Origin: Tipula vernalis
Lineage: Eukaryota; Arthropoda; Insecta; Diptera; Tipulidae
Reading direction: 5' to 3'
Assembly (NCBI GenBank): GCA_958295665.1
Contig: OY282560.1
Span: forward strand, 306,013,236 to 306,077,235
Length of the DNA: 64,000 nt
In this document: positions 1-11,551 of the stretch, one piece after another
How the letters are laid out: each line of letters begins with the position of its first letter
How positions within the stretch are numbered: the first letter of the stretch is position 1
The notes under the pieces: model-generated
What the model saw: the letters and a program-made list of their open reading frames with translations, nothing else
Database searches by the model: none
Told to the model about the DNA's origin: nothing
Made by a program: the position numbers and the translations under genes

Positions 1-58
1 GGAGCACAATTGTAGATTTTCATTAATTTCCTGGTCTATAGTTCAGGAGATTTTCCAT

Positions 59-71
59 AAAATTGAATTTT
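59..71. repeat. Short inverted repeat in monomer core (6-bp arms, 1-nt centre)
   Basis: Positions 59-64 (aaaatt) and 66-71 (aatttt) are exact reverse complements around a single G. The element recurs in nearly every monomer. A few copies break it, for example a G at monomer position 64 near 1424 and a T replacing the central G near 30328, 39174 and 42905. It overlaps the 5' arm of the 69-89 dyad. Its A/T tracts may bend DNA; a function is inference. Confidence 0.75.
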
Positions 72-89
72 CTACGAAATGGGTAGAAA
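69..89. repeat. Conserved dyad in monomer core (7-bp arms, 7-nt loop)
   Basis: The left arm tttctac (69-75) is the exact reverse complement of the right arm gtagaaa (83-89), around the 7-nt loop gaaatgg. The dyad is kept in the great majority of monomers across all 64 kb. Where it varies, some changes are mild: tctgc in 8.6 kb and many monomers after 51 kb leaves a G-T pair. Others break it, such as gggaag near 49719 and gggaaaaat near 62611 and 62947. Dyads able to form hairpins or cruciforms are common in centromeric satellites, but a role here is not shown by sequence alone. Confidence 0.75.
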
Positions 90-340
90 TATTTGAGCAA
101 TCTAAATGCCCGTTGGCATAATAATTACAGGTCTCAACACCTATTGATAGAGGCATCAATCATCGAAATCGGAGCACAATTGTAGATTTTCATTAATTTC
201 CTGGTCTATAGTTCAGGAGATTTTCCATAAAATTGAATTTTCTACGAAATGGGTAGAAATATTCGAGCAATCTAAATGCCCGTTGGCATAATAATTACAG
301 GTCTCAACACCTATTGATAGAGGCATCAATCATCGAAATC

Positions 341-2040
341 GGAGCACAATTGTAGATTTTCATTAATTTCCTGGTCTATAGTTCAGGAGATTTTCCATAA
401 AATTGAATTTTCTACGAAATGGGTAGAAATATTCGAGCAATCCAAATGCCCGTTGGCATAATAATTACAGGTCTCAACACCTATTGATAGAGGCATTAAT
501 CATCGAAATCGGAGCACAATTGCAGATTTTGATTAATTTCCTGGTCTATAGTTCAGGAGATTTTCCATAAAATTGAATTTTCTACGAAATGGGTAGAAAT
601 ATTCGAGCAATCTAAATGCCCGTTGGCATAATAATTACAGGTCTCAACACCTATTGATAGAGGCATCAATCATCGAAATCGGAGCACAATTGCAGATTTT
701 CATTAATTTCCTGGTCTATAGTTCAGGAGATTTTCCATAAAATTGAATTTTCTACGAAATGGGTAGAAATATTCGAGCAATCTAAATGCCCGTTGGCATA
801 ATAATTACAGGTCTCAACACCTATTGATAGAGGCATTAATCATCGAAATCGGAGCACAATTGCAGATTTTCATTAATTTCCTGGTCTATAGTTCAGGAGA
901 TTTTCCATAAAATTGAATTTTCTACGAAATGGGTAGAAATATTCGAGCAATATAAATGCCCGTTGGCATAATAATTACAGGTCTCAACACCTATTGATAG
1001 AGGCATCAATCATCGAAATCGGAGCACAATTGCAGATTTTCATTAATTTCCTGGTCTATAGTTCAGGAGATTTTCCATAAAATTGAATTTTCTACGAAAT
1101 GGGTAGAAATATTCGAGCAATATAAATGCCCGTTGGCATAATAATTACAGGTCTCAACACCTATTGATAGAGGCATTAATCATCGAAATCGGAGCACAAT
1201 TGCAGATTTTCATTAATTTCCTGGTCTATAGTTCAGGAGATTTTCCATAAAATTGAATTTTCTACGAAATGGGTAGAAATATTCGAGCAATATAAATGCC
1301 CGTTGGCATAATAATTACAGGTCTCAACACCTATTGATAGAGGCATCAATCATCGAAATCGGAGCACAATTGCAGATTTTCATTAATTTCCTGGTCTATA
1401 GTTCAGGAGATTTTCCATAAAATGGAATTTTCTACGAAATGGGTAGACATATTCGAGCAATCTAAATGCCCGTTGGCATAATAATTACAGGTCTCAACAC
1501 CTATTGATAGAGGCATTAATCATCGAAATCGGAGCACAATTGCAGATTTTCATTAATTTCCTGGTCTATAGTTCAGGAGATTTTCCATAAAATTGAATTT
1601 TCTACGAAATGGGTAGAAATATTCGAGCAATATAAATGCCCGTTGGCATAATAATTACAGGTCTCAACACCTATTGATAGAGGCATCAATCATCGAAATC
1701 GGAGCACAATTGCAGATTTTGATTAATTTCCTGGTCTATAGTTCAGGAGATTTTCCATAAAATTGAATTTTCTACGAAATGGGTAGAAATATTCGAGCAA
1801 TCTAAATGCCCGTTGGCATAATAATTACAGGTCTCAACACCTATTGATAGAGGCATTAATCATCGAAATCGGAGCACAATTGCAGATTTTCATTAATTTC
1901 CTGGTCTATAGTTCAGGAGATTTTCCATAAAATTGAATTTTCTACGAAATGGGTAGAAATATTCGAGCAATATAAATGCCCGTTGGCATAATAATTACAG
2001 GTCTCAACACCTATTGATAGAGGCATCAATCATCGAAATC
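341..2040. repeat. 340-bp dimeric higher-order repeat (5 copies)
   Basis: In ten consecutive monomers the base at monomer position 157 alternates strictly: T (341), C (511), T (681), C (851), T, C, T, C, T, C up to the monomer starting 1871. This gives five tandem dimers. The alternation breaks at 2041, where two C-type monomers are adjacent, and recurs only in short stretches afterwards (for example 3571-4080). Other sites (tat/tct at 102-104) do not follow the alternation perfectly, so the dimers have been partly shuffled. Confidence 0.75.
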
Positions 2041-5000
2041 GGAGCACAATTGCAGATTTTCATTAATTTCCTGGTCTATAGTTCAGGAGATTTTCCATAA
2101 AATTGAATTTTCTACGAAATGGGTAGAAATATTTGCGCAATCTAAATGCCCGTTGGCATAATAATTACAGGTCTCAACACCTATTGATAGAGGCATCAAT
2201 CATCGAAATCGGAGCACAATTGTAGATTTTCATTAATTTCCTGGTCTATAGTTCAGGAGATTTTCCATAAAATTGAATTTTCTACGAAATGGGTAGAAAT
2301 ATTCGAGCAATCCAAATGCCCGTTGGCATAATAATTACAGGTCTCAACACCTATTGATAGAGGCATTAATCATCGAAATCGGAGCACAATTGCAGATTTT
2401 CATTAATTTCCTGGTCTATAGTTCAGGAGATTTTCCATAAAATTGAATTTTCTACGAAATGGGTAGAAATATTCGAGCAATATAAATGCCCGTTGGCATA
2501 ATAATTACAGGTCTCAACACCTATTGATAGAGGCATCAATCATCGAAATCGGAGCACAATTGCAGATTTTCATTAATTTCCTGGTCTATAGTTCAGGAGA
2601 TTTTCCATAAAATTGAATTTTCTACGAAATGGGTAGAAATATTCGAGCAATCTAAATGCCCGTTGGCATAATAATTACAGGTCTCAACACCTATTGATAG
2701 AGTCATCAATCATCGAAATCGGAGCACAATTGCAGATTTTCATTAATTTCCTGGTCTATAGTTCAGGAGATTTTCCATAAAATTGAATTTTCTACGAAAT
2801 GGGTAGAAATATTCGAGCAATCTAAATGCCTGTTGGCATAATAATTACAGGTCTCAACACCTATTGATAGAGGCATCAATCATCGAAATCGGAGCACAAT
2901 TGTAGATTTTCATTAATTTCCTGGTCTATAGTTCAGGAGATTTTCCATAAAATTGAATTTTCTACGAAATGGGTAGAAATATTCGAGCAATCTAAATGCC
3001 CGTTGGCATAATAATTACAGGTATCAACACCTATTGATAGAGTCATCAATCATCGAAATCGGAGCACAATTGCAGATTTACATTTATTTCCTGGTCTATA
3101 GTTCAGGAGATTTTCCATAAAATTGAATTTTCTACGAAATGGGTAGAAATATTCGAGCAATCTAAATGCCCGTTGGCATAATAATTACAGGTCTCAACAC
3201 CTATTGATAGAGGCATCAATCATCGAAATCGGAGCACAATTGTAGATTTTCATTAATTTCCTGGTCTATAGTTCAGGAGATTTTCCATAAAATTGAATTT
3301 TCTACGAAATGGGTAGAAATATTCGAGCAATCCAAATGCCCGTTGGCATAATAATTACAGGTCTCAACACCTATTGATAGAGGCATCAATCATCGAAATC
3401 GGAGCACAATTGCAGATTTTCATTAATTTCCTGGTCTATAGTTCAGGAGATTTTCCATAAAATTGAATTTTCTACGAAATGGGTAGAAATATTCGAGCAA
3501 TCTAAATGCCCGTTGGCATAATAATTACAGGTCTCAACACCTATTGATAGAGGCATCAATCATCGAAATCGGAGCACAATTGTAGATTTTCATTAATTTC
3601 CTGGTCTATAGTTCAGGAGATTTTCCATAAAATTGAATTTTCTACGAAATGGGTAGAAATATTCGAGCAATCCAAATGCCCGTTGGCATAATAATTACAG
3701 GTCTCAACACCTATTGATAGAGGCATTAATCATCGAAATCGGAGCACAATTGCAGATTTTCATTAATTTCCTGGTCTATAGTTCAGGAGATTTTCCATAA
3801 AATTGAATTTTCTACGAAATGGGTAGAAATATTCGAGCAATATAAATGCCCGTTGGCATAATAATTACAGGTCTCAACACCTATTGATAGAGGCATCAAT
3901 CATCGAAATCGGAGCACAATTGCAGATTTTCATTAATTTCCTGGTCTATAGTTCAGGAGATTTTCCATAAAATTGAATTTTCTACGAAATGGGTAGAAAT
4001 ATTCGAGCAATATAAATGCCCGTTGGCATAATAATTACAGGTCTCAACACCTATTGATAGAGGCATTAATCATCGAAATCGGAGCACAATTGCAGATTTT
4101 CATTAATTTCCTGGTCTATAGTTCAGGAGATTTTCCATAAAATTGAATTTTCTACGAAATGGGTAGAAATATTCGAGCAATCTAAATGCCCGTTGGCATA
4201 ATAATTACAGGTCTCAACACCTATTGATAGAGGCATCAATCATCGAAATCGGAGCACAATTGCAGATTTTCATTAATTTCCTGGTCTATAGTTCAGGAGA
4301 TTTTCCATAAAATTGAATTTTCTACGAAATGGGTAGAAATATTCGAGCAATCTAAATGCCCGTTGGCATAATAATTACAGGTCTCAACACCTATTGATAG
4401 AGTCATCAATCATCGAAATCGGAGCACAATTGCAGATTTTCATTAATTTCCTGGTCTATAGTTCAGGAGATTTTCCATAAAATTGAATTTTCTACGAAAT
4501 GGGTAGAAATATTCGAGCAATCTAAATGCCCGTTGGCATAATAATTACAGGTCTCAACACCTATTGATAGAGGCATTAATCATCGAAATCGGAGCACAAT
4601 TGCAGATTTTCATTAATTTCCTGGTCTATAGTTCAGGAGATTTTCCATAAAATTGAATTTTCTACGAAATGGGTAGAAATATTCGAGCAATATAAATGCC
4701 CGTTGGCATAATAATTACAGGTCTCAACACCTATTGATAGAGGCATCAATCATCGAAATCGGAGCACAATTGCAGATTTTCATTAATTTCCTGGTCTATA
4801 GTTCAGGAGATTTTCCATAAAATTGAATTTTCTACGAAATGGGTAGAAATATTCGAGCAATCTAAATGCCCGTTGGCATAATAATTACAGGTCTCAACAC
4901 CTATTGATAGAGGCATCAATCATCGAAATCGGAGCACAATTGTAGATTTTCATTAATTTCCTGGTCTATAGTTCAGGAGATTTTCCATAAAATTGAATTT

Positions 5001-5780
5001 TCTACGAAATGGGTAGAAATATTCGAGCAATCCAAATGCCCGTTGGCATAATAATTACAGGTCTCAACACCTATTGATAGAGGCATCAATCATCGAAATC
5101 GGAGCACAATTGCAGATTTTCATTAATTTCCTGGTCTATAGTTCAGGAGATTTTCCATAAAATTGAATTTTCTACGAAATGGGTAGAAATATTCGAGCAA
5201 TCTAAATGCCCGTTGGCATAATAATTACAGGTCTCAACACCTATTGATAGAGGCATCAATCATCGAAATCGGAGCACAATTGTAGATTTTCATTAATTTC
5301 TTGGTCTATAGTTCAGGAGATTTTCCATAAAATTGAATTTTCTACGAAATGGGTAGAAATATTCGGGCAATCTAAATGCCCGTTGGCATAATAATTACAG
5401 GTCTCAACACCTATTGATAGAGGCATTAATCATCGAAATCGGAGCACAATTGCAGATTTTCATTAATTTCCTGGTCTATAGTTCAGGTGATTTTCCATAA
5501 AATGGAATTTTCTACGAAATGGGTAGAAATATTCGAGCAATCTAAATGCCCGTTGGCATAATAATTACAGGTATCAACACCTATTGATAGAGGCATCAAT
5601 CATCGAAATCGGAGCACAATTGCAGATTTTGATTAATTTCTTGGTCTATAGTTCAGGAGATTTTCAATAAAATTGAATTTTCTACGAAATGGGTAGAAAT
5701 ATTCGAGCAATCTAAATGCCCGTTGGCATAATAATTACAGGTATCAACACCTATTGATAGAGGCATCAATCATCGAAATC

Positions 5781-5941
5781 GGAGCACAATTACAGATTTT
5801 CATTAATTTCCTGTTCAATATTTTTCCATAAAATTGAATTTTCTACGAAATGGGTAGAAATATTCGAGCAATCTAAATGCCCGTTGGCATAATAATTACA
5901 GGTCTCAACAGCTATTGATAAAGGTATCAATCATCAAAATC
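5781..5941. repeat. 161-bp deleted satellite monomer at the A/B boundary
   Basis: The distance between monomer starts 5781 and 5942 is 161 bp. The loss removes 9 bp around monomer positions 34-50: the usual cctggtctatagttcaggag is reduced so that cctgttcaata runs directly into tttttccat. It is the first phase change in the window and coincides with a change from homogeneous region A to more diverged monomers, so it marks a real domain boundary in the array. Confidence 0.9.
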
Positions 5942-8661
5942 GGAGCAAAATTGCAAATTTTCATTAATTTCCTCGTCTATAGTTCAAGAGATTTTCCATA
6001 AAATTGAATTTTTTTCGAAATGGGTAGAAATATTCGAGCAATATAAATGCCCGTTGGAATATTATATACAGGTCTCAACACCTATTGATAGAGGCATCAA
6101 TCATCGAAATCGGAGCACAATTGCAAATTTTCATTAATTTCCTGGTCTATAGTTCAGGAGATTTTCCATAAAATTGAATTTTCTACGAAATGGGTAGAAA
6201 TATTCGAGCAATATAAATGCCCGTTGGCATAATAATTACAGGTCTCAACAGCTATTGATAGAGGTATCAATCATCGAAATCGGAGCACAATTGCAAATTT
6301 TCATTAATTTCCTCGTCTATAGTTCAAGAGATTTTCCATAAAATTGAATTTTTTTCGAAATGGGTAGAAATATTCGAGCAATATAAATGCCCGTTGGAAT
6401 ATTATATACAGGTCTCAACACCTATTGATAGAGGCATCAATCATCGCAATCGGAGCACAATTGCAGATTTTCATTAATTTCGTGGTCTATAGTTCAGGAA
6501 ATTTTCCATAAAATTGAATTTTCTACGAAATGGGTAGAAATATTCGAGCAATATAAATGCCCGTTAAAATAATAATTACAGGTCTCAACACCTATTGATA
6601 GAGGCATCAATCATCGCAATCGGAGCACAATTGCAGATTTTCATTAATTTCCTGGTCTATAGTTCAGGAAATTTTCCATAAAATTGAATTTTCTACGAAA
6701 TGGGTAGAAATATTTGAGCAATACAAATGCCCGTTGGCATAATAATTACAGGTCTCAACACCTATTGATAGAGGCATCAATCATCGCAATCGGAGCACAA
6801 TTGCAGATTTTCATTAATTTCCTGGTCTATAGTTCAGGAGATTTTCCATAAAATTGAATTTTCTACGAAATGGGTAGAAATATTCGAGCAATCTAAATGC
6901 CCGTTGGCATAATAATTACAGGTCTCAACACCTATTGATAGAGGCATCAATAATCGAAATCGGAGAACAATTGCAGATTTTGATTAATTTCCTCGTCTAT
7001 AGTTCACGAGATTTTCCATAAAATTGAATTTTCTACGAAATGGGTAGAAATATTCGAGCAATCTAAATGCCCATTGGCATAATAATTACAGGTCTCAACA
7101 CCTATTGATAGAGGCATCAATCATCGAAATCGGAGTACAATTGCAGATTTTGATTAATTTCTTGTTCTATAGTTCAGGAGATTTTCAATAAAATTGAATT
7201 TTCTACGAAATGGGTAGAAATATTCGAGCAATATAAATGCCCGTTGGCATAATAATTACAGGTCTCAACACCTATTGATAGAGGCATCAATCATCGAAAT
7301 CGGAGCACAATTGCAGATTTTCATTAATTTCCTGGTTTATAGTTCAGGAAATTTTCCATAAAATTGAATTTTCTACGAAATGGGTAGAAATATTCGAGCA
7401 ATATAAATGCCCGTTGGCATAATAATTACAGGTCTCAACACCTATTGATAGAGGCATCAATCATCGAAATCGGAGCACAATTGCAGATTTTCATTAATTT
7501 CCTGGTCTATAGTTCAGGAGATTTTCCAAAAAATTGAGTTTTCTACGAAATGGGTAGAAATATTTTAGCAATCTAAATGCCCGTTGGCACAATAATGACA
7601 GGTCTCAACACCTATTGATAGAGGCATCAATCATCGAAATCGGGACACAATTGCAAATTTTCATTAATTTCCTGGTCTATAGTTCAGGAAATTTTCCATA
7701 AAATTGAATTTTCTACGAAATGGGTAGAAATATTCGAGCAATATAAATGCCCGTTGGCATAATAATTACAGGTCTCAACACCTATTGATAGAGGCATCAA
7801 TCATCGAAATCGGAGCACAATTGCAGATTTTCATTAATTTCCTGGTCTATAGTTCAGGAGATTTTCCAAAAAATTGAGTTTTCTACGAAATGGGTAGAAA
7901 TATTTTAGCAATCTAAATGCCCGTTGGCATAATAATGACAGGTCTCAACACCTATTGATAGAGGCATCAATCATCGAAATCGGGACACAATTGCAAATTT
8001 TCATTAATTTCCTGGTCTATAGTTCAGGAGATTTTCCATAAAATTGAATTTTCTACGAAATGGGTAGAAATATTCGAGCAATATAAATGCCCGTTGGCAT
8101 AATAATTACAGGTCTCAACACCTATTGATAGAGGCATCAATCATCGAAATCGGAGCACAATTGCAGATTTTCATTAATTTCCTGGTCTATAGTTCAGGAG
8201 ATTTTCCAAAAAATTGAGTTTTCTACGAAATGGGTAGAAATATTTTAGCAATCTAAATGCCCGTTGGCATAATAATGACAGGTCTCAACACCTATTGATA
8301 GAGGCATCAATCATCGAAATCGGAGCACAATTGCAAATTTTCATTAATTTCCTGGTCTATAGTTCAGGAAATTTTCCATAAAATTGAATTTTCTACGAAA
8401 TGGGTAGAAATATTCAAGGAATAAAAATGCCCGTTGGCATAATAATTACAGGTCTCAACACCTATTAATAGAGGCATCAATCATCGGAATAGGAGCACAA
8501 TTGCAGATTTTCATTAAATTCCTGGACTATAGTTCAGGAGATTTTCCATAAAATTGAATTTTCTGCGAAATGGGTAGAAATATTCGAGCAATCTAAATGC
8601 CCGTTGGCATAATAATTACAGGTCTCAACACCTATTGATAGAGTCATCAATCATCGAAATC
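5942..8661. repeat. Region B: diverged monomers with local dimer amplification
   Basis: There are sixteen monomers with more private changes than region A, including catcgcaat (near 6445, 6615 and 6785), gcaaatttt in place of gcagatttt, and ggaaatttt in place of ggagatttt (near 6497, 6667, 7347, 7687 and 8367). The monomers at 5942 and 6282 share the combination ttcaagag, ttttttcg and ggaatattatat, which places two copies exactly 340 bp apart. The ggaaatttt form is absent from region A and looks like an intermediate to the gggaatttt form common further right. Confidence 0.85.
7472..8491. repeat. 340-bp dimer, three tandem copies
   Basis: The diagnostic monomer carries ccaaaaaattgag, tattttagca and aataatgaca and starts at 7472, 7812 and 8152, spaced exactly 340 bp. 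It alternates with a partner monomer starting at 7642, 7982 and 8322. The first two partners share cgggacacaa, but the third has reverted to cggagcacaa and carries private changes (attcaagga, ataaaaat). This is a young local triplication of a two-monomer unit. Confidence 0.88.
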
Positions 8662-11130
8662 GGAGCACAATTGCAGATTTTGATTAATTTCCTCGTCTAT
8701 AGTTCAGGGAATTTTCCATAAAATTGAATTTTCTACGAAATGGGTAGAAATATTCGAGCAATCTAAATGCCCGTTGGCATAATAATTACAGGTCTCAACA
8801 CCTATTGATAGAGGCATCAATCATCGAAATCGGAGCACAATTGCAGATTTTCATTTATTTCCTGGTCTATAGTTCAGGAGATTTTCCATAAAATTGAATT
8901 TTCTACGAAATGGGTAGAAATATTTGAGCAATACAAATGCCCGTTGGCATAATAATTACAGGTCTCAACACCTATTGATAGAGGCATCAATCATCGAAAT
9001 CGGAGCACAATTGCAGATTTTCATTAATTTCCTGGTCTATAGTTCAGGAGATTTTCCATAAAATTGAATTTTCTACGAAATGGGTAGAAATATTCGAGCA
9101 ATCTAAATGCCCGTTGGCATAATAATTACAGGTCCCAACACCTATTGATAGAGGCATCAATCATCGAAATCGGAGCACAATTGCAGATTTTGATTAATTT
9201 CCTGGTCTATAGTTCAGGAGATTTTCCATAAAATTGAATTTTCTACGAAATGGGTAGAAATATTCGAGCAATCTAAATGCCCGTTGGCATAATAATTACA
9301 GGTCTCAACACCTATTGAAAGAGGCATCAATCATCGAAATCGGAGCACAATTGCAGATTTTGATTAATTTCCTCGTCTATAGTTTAGGAGATTTTCCATA
9401 AAATTGAATTTTCTACGAAATGGGTAGAAATATTCGAGCAATCTAAATGCCCGTTTACATAATAATTACAGGTCTCAACACCTATTGATAGAGGCATCAA
9501 TCATCGAAATCGGAGCACAATTGCAGATTTTGATTAATTTCCTCGTCTATAGTTCAGGAGATTTTCCATAAAATTGAATTTTCTACGAAATGGGTAGAAA
9601 TATTCGAGCAATCTAAATGCCCGTTGGCATAATAATTACAGGTCTCAACACCTATTGATAGAGGCATCAATCATCGAAATCGGAGCACAATTGCAGATTT
9701 TGATTAATTTCCTGGTCTATAGTTCAGGAGATTTTCCATAAAATTGAATTTTCTACGAAATGGGTAGAAATATTCGAGCAATCTAAATGCCCGTTGGCAT
9801 AATAATTACAGGTCTCAACACCTATTGAAAGAGGCATCAATCATCGAAATCGGAGCACAATTGCAGATTTTGATTAATTTCCTCGTCTATAGTTCAGGAG
9901 ATTTTCCATAAAATTGAATTTTCTACGAAATGGGTAGAAATATTTGAGCAATACAAATGCCCGTTGGCATAATAATTACAGGTCTCAACACCTATTGATA
10001 GAGGCATCAATCATCGAAATCGGAGAACAATTGCAGATTTTCATTAATTTCCTGGTCTATAGTTCAGGAGATTTTCCATAAAATTGAATTTTCTACGAAA
10101 TGGGTAGAAATATTCGAGCAATCTAAATGCCCGTTGGCATAATAATTACAGGTCTCAACACCTATTGATAGAGGCATCAATCATCGAAATCGGAGCACAA
10201 TTGCAGATTTTGATTAATTTCCTCGTCTATAGTTCAGGGAATTTTCCATAAAATTGAATTTTCTACGAAATGGGTAGAAATATTCGAGCAATCTAAATGC
10301 CCGTTGGCATAATAATTACAGGTCTCAACACCTATTGATAGAGGCATCAATCATCGAAATCGGAGCACAATTGCAGATTTTCATTTATTTCCTGGTCTAT
10401 AGTTCAGGAGATTTTCCATAAAATTGAATTTTCTACGAAATGGGTAGAAATATTTGAGCAATACAAATGCCCGTTGGCATAATAATTACAGGTCTCAACA
10501 CCTATTGATAGAGGCATCAATCATCGAAATCGGAGCACAATTGCAGATTTTGATTAATTTCCTCGTCTATAGTTCAGGAGATTTTCCATAAAATTGAATT
10601 TTCTACGAAATGGGTAGAAATATTCGAGCAATCTAAATGACCGTTGGCATAATAATTACAGATCTCAACACCTATTGATAGAGGCATCAATCATCGAAAT
10701 CGGAGCACAATTGCAGATTTTAATTAATTTCCTCGTCTATAGTTCAGGAGATTTTCCATAAAATTGAATTTTCTACGAAATGGGTAGAAATATTCGAGCA
10801 ATCTAAATGCCCGTTGGCATAATAATTACAGGTCTCAACACCTATTGATAGAGGCATCAATCATCGAAATCGGAGCACAATTGCAGATTTTGATTAATTT
10901 CCTCGTCTATAGTTCAGGGAATTTTCCATAAAATTGAATTTTCTACGAAATGGGTAGAAATATTCGAGCAATCTAAATTCCCGTTGGCACAATAATTACA
11001 GGTCTCAACACCTATTGATAGAGTCATCAATCATCGAAATCGGAGCACAATTGCAGATTTTCATTTATTTCCTGGTCTATAGTTCAGGAGATTTTCCATA
11101 AAATTGAATTTTCTACGAAATGGGTAGAAA
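8662..11130. repeat. 17-monomer HOR (2890-bp period), copy 1
   Basis: Rare markers recur exactly 2890 bp (17 x 170) downstream: cctattgaaa at 9311 and 9821 matches 12201 and 12711, cggagaacaa at 10021 matches 12911, and the pair atgaccg plus agatctc near 10638-10653 matches 13528-13543. The pair aattccc plus ggcacaat near 10977 matches 13867. The matched stretch begins near 8650, where gagtc here faces gaggc in copy 2, and ends near 11130. I see few differences between copies: ggtccc near 9134, cgtttacat near 9453 and taggc near 12211. Confidence 0.9.
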
Positions 11131-11551
11131 TATTCGAGCAATATAAATGCCCGTTGGCATAATAATTACAGGTCTCAACACCTATTGATAGAGGCATCAA
11201 TCATCGAAATCGGAGCACAATTGCAGATTTTCATTTATTTCCTCGTCTATAGTTCAGGAGATTTTCCATAAAATTGAATTTTCTACGAAATGGGTAGAAA
11301 TATTTGAGCAATCTAAATTCCCGTTGGCATAATAATTACAGGTCTCAACACCTATTGATAGAGTCATCAATCATCGAAATCGGAGCACAATTGCAGATTT
11401 TCATTTATTTCCTGGTCTATAGTTCAGGAGATTTTCCATAAAATTGAATTTTCTACGAAATGGGTAGAAATATTCGAGCAATCTAAATGCCCGTTGGCAT
11501 AATAATTACAGGTCTCAACACCTATTGATAGAGGCATCAATCATCGAAATC
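11131..11551. repeat. Non-matching monomers between the two 17-mer copies
   Basis: About 2.5 monomers complete the 2890-bp period but do not match the equivalent positions after copy 2 (14021-14441). Here the order is attcgag/tataaat, then catttatttcctcg with atttgag and aattccc, then catttatttcctgg. After copy 2 it is atttgag/tacaaat, then alpha, then a beta variant with gcatatttt and cctcatc. Either the HOR was never a full 17-mer here or one side was replaced. Confidence 0.7.

Larger units (their letters stand above)
1..170 (+). repeat. Reference satellite monomer (170 bp)
   Basis: This is the first complete monomer, used for the position numbers in this annotation. Landmarks are ggagcacaat (1-10), a class-diagnostic cat/gat at 21, ct(g/c)gtc at 31-36, ggag or ggga at 46-49, a low-variation core at 51-90, attcgag or atttgag at 91-97, tctaaat/tacaaat/tataaat at 101-107, cccgttggc at 109-117, aggtctcaac at 139-148 and catcgaaatc at 161-170. 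The main variable sites are 13, 21, 25, 32-33, 48-49, 94, 102-103, 109, 140-141, 153 and 157. The phase is arbitrary, since nothing marks a biological start of the unit. Confidence 0.97.
1..5780. repeat. Region A: 34 strictly 170-bp monomers, mostly class alpha
   Basis: Every monomer start falls exactly on 1+170n up to 5781, so no net indel occurs in 5.8 kb. Most monomers are class alpha (cattaatttcctggtc, attcgag); a few carry gatt (for example 511, 1701 and 5611). Segregating sites are tgtag/tgcag at 13, tct/tcc/tat at 102-104, catc/catt at 157 and aggc/agtc at 153. The tgtag state usually travels with tccaaat in the same monomer (for example monomers starting 341, 2211, 3231, 3571 and 4931), so these are inherited monomer types and not scattered mutations. 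Confidence 0.9.

Noticed and set aside
91..108. CENP-B box in the segment attcgagcaatctaaat
   Set aside because: It matches TTCG and the internal A of the nTTCGnnnnAnnCGGGn core (5 of 9 fixed positions) but has TAAA where CGGG is required, and gamma monomers (atttgag) lose TTCG as well. No better match was seen on either strand of the consensus.
5781..8661. Diverged remnant of a transposable element in region B
   Set aside because: Every stretch aligns to the 170-bp monomer in phase; the differences are substitutions and one 9-bp loss. No terminal repeats, poly(A) or coding fragments are present.
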